Position numbers and translations under genes: made by a program
Source: Herbinix sp.
GTDB taxonomy: Bacteria > Bacillota > Clostridia > Lachnospirales > Lachnospiraceae
Direction: 5' to 3'
DNA: 64,000 bases
Assembly: GCA_029240245.1 (NCBI GenBank)
Contig: JARBTJ010000004.1
Coordinates: forward strand, 124,001-188,000
In this document: piece after piece, positions 8,023-17,785 of the stretch
Position numbering within the stretch: the stretch's first letter is position 1
Layout: the number at the start of each line of letters is the position of its first letter
Notes under the pieces: model-generated
The model's database searches: none
What the model was told of the DNA's origin: nothing
What the model saw: the letters and a program-made list of their open reading frames with translations, nothing else

Positions 8023-10311
8023 TTACAAATCTTTCTTATGATCATCATACCACATTAAAATTTCCTCCAACCTCTCATATAGCATTTTCTGAGCTGATAC
8101 CTCGTAGCGATTGATGTAATATTCGTTTCCCTTCTCTGAGATTCGTTTTTCTCTTATTATGCCTGCAGCCATCCCTTTGTCACCGGCAAGACGGGTCGTT
8201 CCCCCGTGCGGTGTTTCCAGCTCCTCAAGATAGCCATGGTACAACAGCCACTTGGTCAGAGGCTTTGTTAATAATTTCTTGGTTCTTTCCAATCGAATTC
8301 CATTCAGAAGCTCTACATATTCTGCTATACTTAGTCCCGTTTGAAATTCCGGTTTTTTTGTCTTATCCAGCGCAAAGGGCATCTTTAACTTGCTTCTTTT
8401 TTCATCGCTTATGGAATCATCTATCTCATTGCTTCTATATTCCGCCGTGTTACTATGATTAACAGTTTTTGTAGTTCGCTTCTCAGGATATTTTAGAAGA
8501 TACTCATCAATAATACAGAGAAATCCTTCGCCGTACCTTTCGTATTTCATTTCTCCGACCCCATTAACTCTCAACATTTCTCTTTTATTGTTCGGATATT
8601 TCATACACATGTCGATGAGAGTTTTATCAGAGAAGATGATATAGGGTGGCACCCGTTCTTCTCTTGCAGTTTCCAAGCGATGGCTCCGAAGCAGTTCAAA
8701 TAATTCGTAGTCTATACCTGATAGGTTCTTTTTGTCCTTCTTGATTTTCGCCGACTCTGCCTTTTCCTCATGTCTGGGCAACTTCAGTATGACCTTCTCC
8801 TTACCAGTCATAACTTTAGTTGTATTCTCATTTAACCTCAGTACGGCATACTCCTCGTTCGTAGAAGTTAGGATTCCTATCATGATGAGCCAGTCGATCA
8901 CCTTGCGGATCCTTACAATCGACTCTCCGGAAGCCTTACCAAAACTGCTGAGGTGATTAAAGTCTCTCTGGCGAATCTTTACATTGTCCACTCCATGAAG
9001 AATCTCTGCAATCATTACCTTTCCAAATCTTTGGTTTACTTCCTGTATGCATTTTATTATTTGTATCGACAGTTCAGTAACATCCATCTCCTCAAACTGA
9101 GTTAGACAATTTGAACAATTTCCACAATAAACTGTCCCTGTTTCTCCAAAATACCGAAGTATGTAGGATCGTAAGCAATCGGTGGTAAAGCAGTAGAACG
9201 TCATCTTCTTCAATCTTTCATAATCACGCTCCCGAATCAACTCTACTGTCTCGGAGTCCAGTTCAACCTCCCGGTTGTTATTAATGAAGTACTCATTCGT
9301 GACAACATCCTTTGCTGCATATAATAGTATACACTCTGCCGGCAGACCGTCCCGACCTGCTCTTCCTGCCTCCTGATAATAACTTTCTATATTCTTTGGC
9401 ATATTATAATGAATTACATATCGAACATTTGATTTGTCGATACCCATTCCAAAGGCATTGGTTGCTACCATAATCCTGGCCTCATCATAGGTGAAATTAT
9501 CCTGATTGGTACGACGTTCTGTATCATCTAGTCCTGCATGATAGCGTGTGACCGAAAGCCCTTCTGCCTTTAGCTTCTCGCATACCTCTTCTACCTCTTT
9601 TCGGGTAGCACAGTAGATGATACCCACTTCCTCCTTTTTCGATCGAATGTAGGATAGAAGTTCCCCGTACTTATCTTTTGGCTTTTTCACCGCATAATAG
9701 AGATTTTCGCGATCAAAACCGGTTAACACCACCTTGGGCTGCTTTAATCCAAGGATGCAGATGACATCCTCACGAACCTCTCTGGTTGCCGTAGCCGTAA
9801 ATGCACTGATCACCGGTCTGTTCGGAAGTGCTTCAATAAAATCAATAATCTTTAAATAACTTGGGCGAAAATCCTGCCCCCAATGTGATACGCAATGAAC
9901 CTCATCCACGCTGAGCATAGAGATATCCGTATGTACGGCGAAATCCAGGAAATCAGGGGTGTCCAGCCTCTCAGGAGCCACATAAATGATCTTATATCTT
10001 CCCTGTCTGGCATATTCTAATGCCTTTGCATATTGTGTATTGGTTAGAGAGCTATTTAGATAGGCAGCATGTATACCTGCTTGATTCAAAGCATTGACCT
10101 GATCCTTCATTAATGAAATCAACGGTGAAACCACAATCGTGATTCCGGAAAACATAAGTGCCGGTATCTGATAACATAACGATTTCCCGGAGCCGGTCGG
10201 CATGATTCCCAAGGTATCTCTTCCCTTCAGAATACTGTCGATTAGTTCCTCCTGCCCCTCCCGAAACATATCATAGCCAAAGTATGTTTTTAATATCTGC
10301 TCTTTCGTCAT
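8023..10311 (-). CDS. recQ: ATP-dependent DNA helicase RecQ
   Basis: 762 residues. A DEAD/DEAH helicase core has Walker A (MPTGSGKSLCYQ, about 36-47) and a Walker B that reads DEVH in place of the usual DEAH (SVDEVHCVSHWGQDFRPSY, about 135-153). The second helicase domain holds the QEAGRAGRDG motif VI at about 317-326. The RecQ zinc-binding domain follows (CLRSYILRYFGE and CGNCSNC, about 380-405), then winged helix and HRDC (LFELLRSHRLETAREERVPP, about 535-610). About 130 C-terminal residues (LSIAEYVELLNGIRLERTKK onward) add a helical extension seen in other clostridial RecQ proteins. It unwinds DNA 3' to 5' in recombination and fork repair. The gene stands alone, with no partner gene overlapping it. 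Confidence 0.95.
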   Translation of the reverse strand: MTKEQILKTYFGYDMFREGQEELIDSILKGRDTLGIMPTGSGKSLCYQIPALMFSGITIVVSPLISLMKDQVNALNQAGIHAAYLNSSLTNTQYAKALEYARQGRYKIIYVAPERLDTPDFLDFAVHTDISMLSVDEVHCVSHWGQDFRPSYLKIIDFIEALPNRPVISAFTATATREVREDVICILGLKQPKVVLTGFDRENLYYAVKKPKDKYGELLSYIRSKKEEVGIIYCATRKEVEEVCEKLKAEGLSVTRYHAGLDDTERRTNQDNFTYDEARIMVATNAFGMGIDKSNVRYVIHYNMPKNIESYYQEAGRAGRDGLPAECILLYAAKDVVTNEYFINNNREVELDSETVELIRERDYERLKKMTFYCFTTDCLRSYILRYFGETGTVYCGNCSNCLTQFEEMDVTELSIQIIKCIQEVNQRFGKVMIAEILHGVDNVKIRQRDFNHLSSFGKASGESIVRIRKVIDWLIMIGILTSTNEEYAVLRLNENTTKVMTGKEKVILKLPRHEEKAESAKIKKDKKNLSGIDYELFELLRSHRLETAREERVPPYIIFSDKTLIDMCMKYPNNKREMLRVNGVGEMKYERYGEGFLCIIDEYLLKYPEKRTTKTVNHSNTAEYRSNEIDDSISDEKRSKLKMPFALDKTKKPEFQTGLSIAEYVELLNGIRLERTKKLLTKPLTKWLLYHGYLEELETPHGGTTRLAGDKGMAAGIIREKRISEKGNEYYINRYEVSAQKMLYERLEEILMWYDDHKKDL

Positions 10312-10398
10312 AGCATCTCCATTTCTATTTTATTTCCTTAAGATAGGTAAGTAATAATTATGCCGAAGAATATCCAGTGGAATTACACTCCTCATACA

Positions 10399-10575
10399 AC
10401 TACTTATATTAAGGCGATTGCGAAACTCAAAATCTGTATTAATTGCGCACACAACATATATTACTCCGGAGCGGAAGTTAAGCCCGTAGGAAGCGTTGGA
10501 GCGGAGGAATAGTATGTGTTGTGTGCGCAATAGCAAAAACTATACTGTTTCGCAACGCCTACTACTTATATTAAG
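10399..10575. mobile_element. MITE-like inverted-repeat element with a 5S-rRNA-like loop
   Basis: A 15-bp direct repeat (ACTACTTATATTAAG, 10399-10413 and 10561-10575) flanks a 147-bp segment whose ends are inverted (GCGATTGCGAAAC and GTTTCGCAACGC). Inside, 10442-10456 and 10517-10531 form a perfect 15-bp stem (ATTGCGCACACAACA), continued by a weaker stem. The loop contains CGGAAGTTAAGCCCGTA (about 10472-10488), identical in style to the helix III region of bacterial 5S rRNA. No protein is encoded. The flanking repeat could be a target duplication or a site-specific recombination core. Confidence 0.55.
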
Positions 10576-10655
10576 ATAAATTCCACAATATTTCGGCAAT
10601 TAAAATTTGTGGGAATACCATTTAATAAATTCACTTATCTTCATAATTAAGTTAA

Positions 10656-10696
10656 GAAGTAGTTACTTACGAAAGCCAGTAACTACTTCTTTTTTT
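10656..10696. terminator. Strong hairpin, probable intrinsic terminator
   Basis: A perfect 12-bp stem (GAAGTAGTTACT / AGTAACTACTTC) with a 10-nt loop is followed by seven T on the plus strand. Both neighbouring genes are on the minus strand, where the hairpin also lies just beyond the end of the metallo-hydrolase gene but with a poorer T tract. Confidence 0.6.
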
Positions 10697-10729
10697 GAAA
10701 TACTATTGTACTGCCAAATCGCCTGCCTG

Positions 10730-11611
10730 TTATCGCCTGCTAGTATAAGAAGCAATAATATGCAGTGGTGTAGCCGGTAAAAGCGTCTCAGCATTTTCAT
10801 AATCCTGATCCTTTATGAGCTTACTGTTATATACCAAAGAAGCACCTTTATATTCCCCTCGAAGGTACCCGGAAGAGGGGTAGGGATAATACGTAGCTTC
10901 TGTGGTGTAAGACCTTGAGGAGCAATCTTTCCTGCCCACTATTTCACCACTGATAATGCCTTCGCAAAGAGTGATAAACCAATCGATGTAGGAAGTGGAA
11001 ATAGGGCTTCCGTTATGAGACGGATAGATAGCATCAAATTGTGGTTTTAATGCTTCCAGCTTTCTCATGGTGCGAAGGCAGGTTTCCACAGAAGCTGCTG
11101 CCTTTGCATGTATTTGACCAGGTTGTTCTGCATAGCCGGGCAGAAGTAAAACCTGCCCCGAATCAATTTCGTCACCCGTAAAAAGCATACGATCAGTCAT
11201 ATCCAGCACTGCGATATCTCCGGGACTATGACAGTCAAGCTCAATGATCTTTAGCTCTCTGCCGCCTAGATTGATTACATCTCCATCCTCCACTATCGTA
11301 AATGTATAATCCAACGGATACTTGTCTGGATTTCGACCCATTGTATTTTTTGCACTTCTTGATATCTTCTCTGTGCATAGAACTTCCTCAAAAAAACCAT
11401 TGCCACCAGTATGGTCATAATGACTGTGGGTGTTAATAACTCTTTTTAATGGCCTTGTAGTAAATGACTGGGCATAAGCTCTAATATTTTCACTGGAACA
11501 TCCGGCGTCAATCATAATCGCCTCTTTTTGTCCCTCTAACAGATAACAGTCACAGCCCTCACCACTAATAATCCAAGTATTTTCACGAATTAATCTTATT
11601 GAAAATGTCAT
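10730..11611 (-). CDS. Metallo-beta-lactamase-fold hydrolase
   Basis: 293 residues, cytoplasmic. The metal-binding signature HSHYDHTGG (THSHYDHTGGNGFF, about 100-113) fits the HxHxDH motif. Downstream ligands are expected in LDCHSPGDIAVLD (His, about 155), LFTGDEIDSGQVLLLPG (Asp, about 172) and IYPSHNGSP (His, about 228). The fold covers glyoxalase II-like and other hydrolases; the substrate cannot be told from sequence. The start at 11611 is preceded by AGGAGGAG. It stands alone on the minus strand. A weak stretch of unexplained DNA separates it from the sensor kinase. Confidence 0.85.
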   Translation of the reverse strand: MTFSIRLIRENTWIISGEGCDCYLLEGQKEAIMIDAGCSSENIRAYAQSFTTRPLKRVINTHSHYDHTGGNGFFEEVLCTEKISRSAKNTMGRNPDKYPLDYTFTIVEDGDVINLGGRELKIIELDCHSPGDIAVLDMTDRMLFTGDEIDSGQVLLLPGYAEQPGQIHAKAAASVETCLRTMRKLEALKPQFDAIYPSHNGSPISTSYIDWFITLCEGIISGEIVGRKDCSSRSYTTEATYYPYPSSGYLRGEYKGASLVYNSKLIKDQDYENAETLLPATPLHIIASYTSRR

Positions 11612-12260
11612 ATTCTCCTCCTTAAGTTAAATTGTATTAATAACAGGAGAATTTTTCTCCTCTTACCTCAACGGATAAATCATGGGATTTACTACATCCG
11701 TACCATGCAAGTCCAAATCCAGCTTCGGCACTCCTTCTACATATCCCTCATTTCATAAATTTTTTTAAGCCTGTTAACACTTTCCTTTTTCGCATCGTCC
11801 GATGTTGTAAACATATACTCTTGCATAATCCTGTAACCGAATTGCCGACTGGTTGGTTTTGTGGGTCTGATGCTAATATTATGAACAGAAAATTGCGATG
11901 CAAGGTATTCCATCCCATTCCGGCAACAGAATATCTCTTTCCGTAAATACGATTAAAATATGAGATTATTTACCAGGTAATTTTAACACAGTTTTATTAC
12001 TTGGTATATACAATTTCATTATAATGAATCGTAAAAATTAAACCTTTCTCGTTTCTTATATAATTTAAAGAGAACATAATACAGCAAAGTTCTTTTACTA
12101 TAACAGTACATGAAAATCATGGCTGTAAGCCTCGATTACCTTACGCATATAAAAATGCCGATATCGTTGAAACCCGATTTGATGTTATACCATAATTATC
12201 GCATAATGCTGGAGTATACTATTATTCTTATTTCTAATCACCTATGTTAGCAAATAAGTA
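11612..12260. other. 650-bp intergenic region with a gene remnant
   Basis: Between the metallo-hydrolase and the histidine kinase. Apart from the short remnant at 11737-11913 no gene, RNA or strong hairpin is recognised. The AT-rich segment after 11950 is featureless to the eye. Confidence 0.45.
11737..11913 (-). pseudogene. C-terminal gene remnant, 58 codons
   Basis: An open stretch with protein-like composition (MEYLASQFSVHNISIRPTKP, then FGYRIMQEYMFTTSDDAKKE, ending KKIYEMRDM). There is no ribosome binding site before the first ATG, and the frame upstream reads only a few sensible codons (IFCCRNG). It looks like the tail of a deleted enzyme gene; the family is not recognised. Confidence 0.3.
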
Positions 12261-14063
12261 TCAAATTTGCCGGAAAGCCGGTATTCTAATCTCTACCGTC
12301 GTCCCCACATTATACTCACTTTTAAAGGATATCCCATAACCCGCTCCATAATATAATTGAATACGGTCATTGATATTTTTGATACCATAATTACTGCCTC
12401 GAGTATCTATAAAATTACCTGACCTGATCTTTTTCAGCTTATCCGATGGAATACCAATCCCGTCATCGGAAACACTGAGTACAATATCCTCACCTGCAAC
12501 ATTTCCGCTAATGACGATCGTCCCTTCCTTTATTTCTTTCCCTTGTATTCCATGTATGATTGCATTTTCCACAATGGGTTGTAAGGTAATCTTTAAAATA
12601 CTAAATTCCAATAAATAATCGTCAATGTCTATAATAAATTCAATCTTATTCTCATAACGGATGTTTTGAATATTGATATAAGCTGAAACATGAGCAAGTT
12701 CATCCTCAAGAGCAATTACTTCTTTCCCCTTACTTAGACTAAGACGATAAAATTTTGCTAAGGCTTTGACGGAATCCTCGATTTCCATGTACTTGTTTTC
12801 CTGTGCCAGATAAATCACCATGTCCAAAGTGTTATAAAGAAAGTGCGGATTAATCTGCGCCTGTAATACCTTTAATTCATAGTTTTTTACCTGTTTACCA
12901 TGCTTAAATTGCTCGGTTAACAAAAGCTGTATCCGAGAGATCATGTAGTTATAATTCTGAATTAATTCACCGATCTCATCCTTCGTTTTCGATTGCTCCA
13001 GTGGGGCCAGAACACCATGATGTACATCCCCCATTTGATTTATAAGCAGTGTAATTCTTTGGGTAATACTGGTGGCTATGACATAAGCCAGCAGATACAC
13101 AATAAAGGATAGCACCATTGCCGTTATAATGGTTTGTGCCAGCAGGGTTTTACTTTCAGAGAATATTTCATCGTAGGGCAAAAATGTTACCATATACCAA
13201 TCAGTTTTCTCTATCAGCTGACTCCGAAAGAATACTTTCTCTCCTCCGGCTGTATTTGTAGTAGACCACTCGGGTCCCTCCGCCTGACGTACTACAGTGG
13301 TTGGTTCTATGAAGGTTTCTAATAAATCATTAGAAGAACAGACCGGAATACCACTCTCGGTCTGAATATAAGTAACGCTGCTTTCGACTGTATTTGCATT
13401 CGCCATTATCTCGAGGAGTGCATCAGTATTAATATCAATACGTATCAAGCCGATTGACTTGGAATAATCCTCTCTGCTAAGAAGAAAAGAAATGACCGAA
13501 ACTGTTTGGTCCGCCTCTTCATTTTCCTCGAAATATGCGGAAGGGCAAAAAAGGAACCTCTTATCACGTTCCTCTAAGATCTGAAACCATGTGGTATCCT
13601 CTATATCCTTCAAATTATACAAATGGGTTTTTGTATTATCCGGACTGTTGGCGTAAATCAATCCATCCTGTACATAAAGACGAATTTTATTCACTACCGT
13701 TTTATCCTCCAGACTGTCTAAGAATGAAGTTAATCGATTCATATCATCCATCTGCGTAAATATGTCCGTATCAGAAGTTGTTTTATTTACAATTACAATG
13801 AGATTTTTATCCTGCACAATTACATTCATTGTGTTTTTCACTTTTTGTAATCGATCGGAAATAAACGCATATGCCTGACTATAGCTTTTGTCCGCAGAAA
13901 ACAAGGTTTTTTCTTGCATTGTTTTGGAGAAGCTATGGTAAGTCAGGGATGAAAAGGCATACAGCGATAAAAGAACCAGAAAAATATAGGTCAAGAGTAA
14001 TTTTTTACGAAGCTTCAGGTTAGTAAAAGAGTATAGCAACTTCTGCAGAGGGTTATATTTCAT
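12261..14063 (-). CDS. Membrane sensor histidine kinase, YesM type
   Basis: 600 residues. Membrane helices lie near residues 22-42 and 310-330, enclosing a ~265-residue extracytoplasmic sensor domain of the Cache type. A HAMP domain follows (IATSITQRITLLINQMG, about 330-380), then the His_kinase dimerisation segment typical of the LytS/YesM group (LQAQINPHFLYNTLDMVIYL, phosphorylated His near 400), and an ATPase domain with N box (QPIVENAIIHGI) and G box (SDDGIGIP, about 530). It overlaps the response regulator gene by 11 bp, so regulator and kinase are made together. The divergent transporter is the likely target and its ligand the likely signal, as for YesMN-LplABC systems. Confidence 0.93.
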   Translation of the reverse strand: MKYNPLQKLLYSFTNLKLRKKLLLTYIFLVLLSLYAFSSLTYHSFSKTMQEKTLFSADKSYSQAYAFISDRLQKVKNTMNVIVQDKNLIVIVNKTTSDTDIFTQMDDMNRLTSFLDSLEDKTVVNKIRLYVQDGLIYANSPDNTKTHLYNLKDIEDTTWFQILEERDKRFLFCPSAYFEENEEADQTVSVISFLLSREDYSKSIGLIRIDINTDALLEIMANANTVESSVTYIQTESGIPVCSSNDLLETFIEPTTVVRQAEGPEWSTTNTAGGEKVFFRSQLIEKTDWYMVTFLPYDEIFSESKTLLAQTIITAMVLSFIVYLLAYVIATSITQRITLLINQMGDVHHGVLAPLEQSKTKDEIGELIQNYNYMISRIQLLLTEQFKHGKQVKNYELKVLQAQINPHFLYNTLDMVIYLAQENKYMEIEDSVKALAKFYRLSLSKGKEVIALEDELAHVSAYINIQNIRYENKIEFIIDIDDYLLEFSILKITLQPIVENAIIHGIQGKEIKEGTIVISGNVAGEDIVLSVSDDGIGIPSDKLKKIRSGNFIDTRGSNYGIKNINDRIQLYYGAGYGISFKSEYNVGTTVEIRIPAFRQI

Positions 14064-15639
14064 TTTGATATGTCTCCTTATACATTGTTGGAGTCATATC
14101 AACATTTTTCTTAAATATTTTTGCAAAATATTGACTATCATTAATTCCAACATGCTCTGCGACTTCGGATATATTATAACTTTTATTCTTAAGTAGTTCT
14201 TTCGCTTTCTCAATACGAAGGTTCGTAATGTATTGATTAATCGTCTTTCCTGTTTCCTGTTTAAACATAGAGCACATGTAAGCCATGCTGATAAAGGCAT
14301 ACTCACTTATTTGTTTCACAGATAAATTACTGTTCGTGTAATTGGCTGCAATATAGTTTTTAATTTGCAGGACTTTACCCAAATTGTCCCTCTTTTCATT
14401 GCGGTATTTAAAAAATGCTTCAATCTGTTCTATGGTGTAAGTTTCTAATTCATATAGTGTATTAAATTTAGTCAGTGTCTGCCAGGCTTGGTTATAATCA
14501 TGTGTTTCCAGAAATGTGTCAACAAACAGCTCCCTGGAGGTTTCATATAACTGAAGGAGCATCCTGTAAAAGTAATTTTTAATATTGCTTGCTAAGGTGT
14601 TCGAGTGCAGGGTAAGCTCTTGGATCAGATCATGTATAAGAGTAATTGCATGATCTTTATTATCTTGAATCAGGTAGCTTCGAAAATCCTTTATTTTATC
14701 GCCAAGAAATATATAACTATCACCTTTATAGCTACCGGAAAAAAGAATCTGATCGAAACCCACAAAAAACATCTTTTGTAAAGTCAGTACAGCGCTACGG
14801 TAGGAATCCGGTACATTTCCAATTCCACAAACCTGTTTCCCAACGGCTACAAAATAATTTACATTATTCCAGAGCGGTATCAATTCAGAAAACATCTTAA
14901 TAATATGATCTTTTTTCAATAAATGCCTTTTGTTAATCGGACAGGCAATGTGCAATAGGATATAATGATCATCTTTTACGGTGGGTATGCTGATGATGCC
15001 ATTTGCATCAAGCAGCTGCAAGAGTTGTTCCATGGTTTCTTCCATAAGTGTAAAATAGGCATTGTTTGTAATACTCTCTTTCTGAATCAGTTGAATCAAG
15101 ACCGTGACAAAGTCGTGATCCGGTTGAATTCCGAGCAGAGTATAATCAAAAGATGGTTGTGCATCCTGATATTTTGTAATCAATTTAAGAGCAATTTCGT
15201 TCTTTAATAAAGAAAAATTCTTTGCCAGACGTTCTTGCATGTCTGCTTCTTCTCGTCTTTTACGCTCAATATGTATCAAATGTATCGCTTCTGCCAGGAC
15301 TTTTTCCAACTCATCATAATCGATCGGCTTTTCGACATAGCTAAGAGCACGTAAATGAATGGCTGACTTTAAATATTCCTTTTCAGAATAACCACTCATA
15401 AAAATAATCTTTACATCAGGATCCGCTTCTCTAAGTTTATATGCCATTTCGATACCATCCATTCGGGGCATTCGTACATCCGATAATACAATATCCGGAT
15501 GATAAGTGGACGCGAGTAAAAGAGCATGCATTCCATCATCTGCCTGTTTAATTTCGGTAATATCGAGATCTCTGTTATTGATATTACGAATAATACCTTC
15601 TCTGGATATAATTTCATCATCAACCACCAATAATTTCAC
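14053..15639 (-). CDS. Response regulator with AraC-type DNA-binding domain, YesN type
   Basis: 528 residues from the GTG at 15639, which is preceded by AAGAGGTGG at good spacing; an upstream in-frame GTG at 15651 overlaps that site. An N-terminal receiver domain has the acidic pocket (LLVVDDE) and phosphoacceptor Asp in IVLSDVRMPRMDGIEM (about 54), with the KP motif (EKPIDYDEL, about 105). A ~270-residue middle region of the YesN kind follows. The C-terminus holds two AraC helix-turn-helices (LSVKQISEYAFISMAYMCSM and NISEVAEHVGINDSQYFAKI). It probably activates the divergent sugar-transport operon. Confidence 0.93.
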   Translation of the reverse strand: MKLLVVDDEIISREGIIRNINNRDLDITEIKQADDGMHALLLASTYHPDIVLSDVRMPRMDGIEMAYKLREADPDVKIIFMSGYSEKEYLKSAIHLRALSYVEKPIDYDELEKVLAEAIHLIHIERKRREEADMQERLAKNFSLLKNEIALKLITKYQDAQPSFDYTLLGIQPDHDFVTVLIQLIQKESITNNAYFTLMEETMEQLLQLLDANGIISIPTVKDDHYILLHIACPINKRHLLKKDHIIKMFSELIPLWNNVNYFVAVGKQVCGIGNVPDSYRSAVLTLQKMFFVGFDQILFSGSYKGDSYIFLGDKIKDFRSYLIQDNKDHAITLIHDLIQELTLHSNTLASNIKNYFYRMLLQLYETSRELFVDTFLETHDYNQAWQTLTKFNTLYELETYTIEQIEAFFKYRNEKRDNLGKVLQIKNYIAANYTNSNLSVKQISEYAFISMAYMCSMFKQETGKTINQYITNLRIEKAKELLKNKSYNISEVAEHVGINDSQYFAKIFKKNVDMTPTMYKETYQNEI

Positions 15640-15894
15640 CAGTCCACCCACCTCTTTTATCTACGCAATTAGATACATTTTCATTATAGAAAATGTAAGG
15701 AGACGCGTCAAGGGACCAAAGGCTTCCATAGGTAGAAACGAAATTTATTACACAAAAACAAAAAAAACGTCCATTTTGATATAAGGGGGCATTTGATATA
15801 ATCTGCATGCAAGCGAAAGACATCACAAACAAGGTGGAGAGAAGTGTGAACAACAAAATTCTTTTCACACTTTGCTGCAGGAATGGAGACAACA

Positions 15895-16824
15895 ATGAAA
15901 CAAGGAAAAAGAAAGCTCTTTTTTAAAAGAGTGCGAGAATACAGACAACTGCTTCTTATGCTGCTACCAGCCGTTATATTTTTCACGATTTTTAGTTACC
16001 TGCCAATGCTTGGTATCGGAATCGCCTTTGAAAGGTTTACCTTTGATGGAGGAATCTTTCACAGTCCATGGGTCGGACTTGATAATTTTAAGTTCATGTT
16101 TCTGTCCGGTGATATTTTAAATGTAACGAAGAACACTTTCTTTTATAATATTTTGTTTATTCTGGTGAATAACTGTCTTGAAATCCTATGTGCCATTATT
16201 CTGGCTGAGCTAACAAGTAAACATTTTAAAAGGATTACACAATCTTTGATGTTCTTACCCTATTTTATATCCTGGGTGGTTGTTGGGGCATTTGCCTATA
16301 ATGTTTTGAATTATGAATCCGGATCATTTAACACACTGATGGAAGCACTGAATCTACAGCCCTATGATTTTTATAACACACCAAAGATATGGATATTAAT
16401 TATTGTACTTGTATGTGCCTGGAAGAATATCGGTTATGGAACCATCATCTATCTATCCGCAGTTATGGGTATTGATGGAGCAATGTATGAAGCAGCAAAG
16501 GTTGATGGAGCAAATATTTTTCAAAGAATTCGCCATATTACCCTGCCGAGTCTTGTCCCTACCATCGTTATTCTGACTTTACTTTCTTTGGGCGGAATCT
16601 TCCGGGGTGATTTCAGTATGTTCTATCAAGTTACAGGAAACAATGCGATGCTTTATTCCACCACAGATGTTATTGATACTTATGTAACAAGATCCCTCAT
16701 AAGTACCTCAGAGTTTGGTATGACAGCTGCTGCCGGTCTGTATCAATCCGTATTGTGTTTTGTAATTATAATGATTTTTAATGCCCTGGTAAAACGATAT
16801 AACAAGGATTATTCGTTATTTTAA
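15895..16824 (+). CDS. ABC transporter permease, LplB type
   Basis: 309 residues from the ATG at 15895, preceded by GGAG 8 nt upstream; the frame also has an ATG at 15883 with a poorer site. About six membrane helices are seen, starting LLLMLLPAVIFFTIFSYLP. The cytoplasmic EAA loop that contacts the ATPase is clear (MYEAAKVDGANIFQRIRHIT, about 200-220). It belongs to the LplB/UgpA-like permeases that import oligosaccharides in Firmicutes. It forms an operon with the YtcP-type permease 23 bp downstream and the binding lipoprotein. No ATPase is present; a shared MsmK-like ATPase elsewhere is expected. Confidence 0.92.
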   Translation: MKQGKRKLFFKRVREYRQLLLMLLPAVIFFTIFSYLPMLGIGIAFERFTFDGGIFHSPWVGLDNFKFMFLSGDILNVTKNTFFYNILFILVNNCLEILCAIILAELTSKHFKRITQSLMFLPYFISWVVVGAFAYNVLNYESGSFNTLMEALNLQPYDFYNTPKIWILIIVLVCAWKNIGYGTIIYLSAVMGIDGAMYEAAKVDGANIFQRIRHITLPSLVPTIVILTLLSLGGIFRGDFSMFYQVTGNNAMLYSTTDVIDTYVTRSLISTSEFGMTAAAGLYQSVLCFVIIMIFNALVKRYNKDYSLF

Positions 16825-16847
16825 AAAGACTGATTGGAGCGATGAAA

Positions 16848-17735
16848 ATGAAAAGAAAAAGTGCCAGTGAAAAAATCTTTAATGTTATCGGTTATACTAT
16901 CTTAACTTTATTGGCCATCATAGCAGTAATACCGTTTGTAATGATTATTTCCAGCTCTGTTACGGCAGAACATACCATTCTAAAATACGGATACTCCCTT
17001 ATTCCGAAAGAATTTTCTACACAAGCATATGAAAAAATATTCGGTTTTCCGGATGATGTATTGCGAGCCTATGGAGTGACTATCTTCAATACCTTCGTAG
17101 GCGCAGTGATAGGGTTATTCACAACGGCTATGACTGCCTATGTCCTTTCAAGAAAATACTTTGTTTGGAGAAATAAGTTTTCGTTTTTCTTTTACTTTAC
17201 CACATTATTTAGTGGCGGAATTGTACCCTGGTACATACTTTGCGTCCGGTATCTGAATTTAAAGGAAATGCCTATGATAGCCCAAGTAGCTCCTTATCTT
17301 CTATCCGTATTTAACATCCTGATTATTAAGAGCTTTATGCAATCTATCCCGGATTCCATATCCGAAGCAGCTAAAATTGATGGTGCCGGTGAATTTCGGA
17401 TTTTTCGTCAGCTCATGCTGCCATTATCGAAACCGGTCCTGGCCTCTATTGCTTTGTTTATCTCGATTGGCTACTGGAATGATTGGTATTTAAGCTTCAT
17501 GTTTGTCGATAAAGCCAAATATTACTCTTTGCAATTTTATTTATACAAAATACTAAATGCAGCAGAAGCATTAGCTCGAATATCCAGTTTATCAGGCCAC
17601 CATGTAGGAGAAATGCCAAAAGAAAATATAAAGATGGCGATGGCCGTAATAGCAACAGGACCAATTATCTTATTATATCCCTTCTTACAGAAGTATTTTG
17701 TGAAGGGCTTGACCATTGGTGCCGTAAAAGGATAA
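16848..17735 (+). CDS. ABC transporter permease, YtcP/LplC type
   Basis: 295 residues from the second ATG (16848), 8 nt after TTGGAG; the ATG at 16842 is only 2 nt from it. Six hydrophobic segments are seen, the first being VIGYTILTLLAIIAVIPFVM. The EAA motif is ISEAAKIDGAGEFRIFRQLM (about 185-205). The C-terminus LQKYFVKGLTIGAVKG is typical of the CUT1 family of carbohydrate permeases. It pairs with the upstream LplB-type permease to form the membrane channel. Confidence 0.92.
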   Translation: MKRKSASEKIFNVIGYTILTLLAIIAVIPFVMIISSSVTAEHTILKYGYSLIPKEFSTQAYEKIFGFPDDVLRAYGVTIFNTFVGAVIGLFTTAMTAYVLSRKYFVWRNKFSFFFYFTTLFSGGIVPWYILCVRYLNLKEMPMIAQVAPYLLSVFNILIIKSFMQSIPDSISEAAKIDGAGEFRIFRQLMLPLSKPVLASIALFISIGYWNDWYLSFMFVDKAKYYSLQFYLYKILNAAEALARISSLSGHHVGEMPKENIKMAMAVIATGPIILLYPFLQKYFVKGLTIGAVKG

Positions 17736-17785
17736 TACCATTTGTTTGGTTTATCAAATATAATGTATTAAGAGGAGGAACGAGA

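Noticed and set aside
10472-10500. A 5S rRNA gene
   Set aside because: Only about 17-20 nt resemble 5S rRNA, without helices I, II, IV and V; it is the loop of an inverted repeat, not a rRNA gene.
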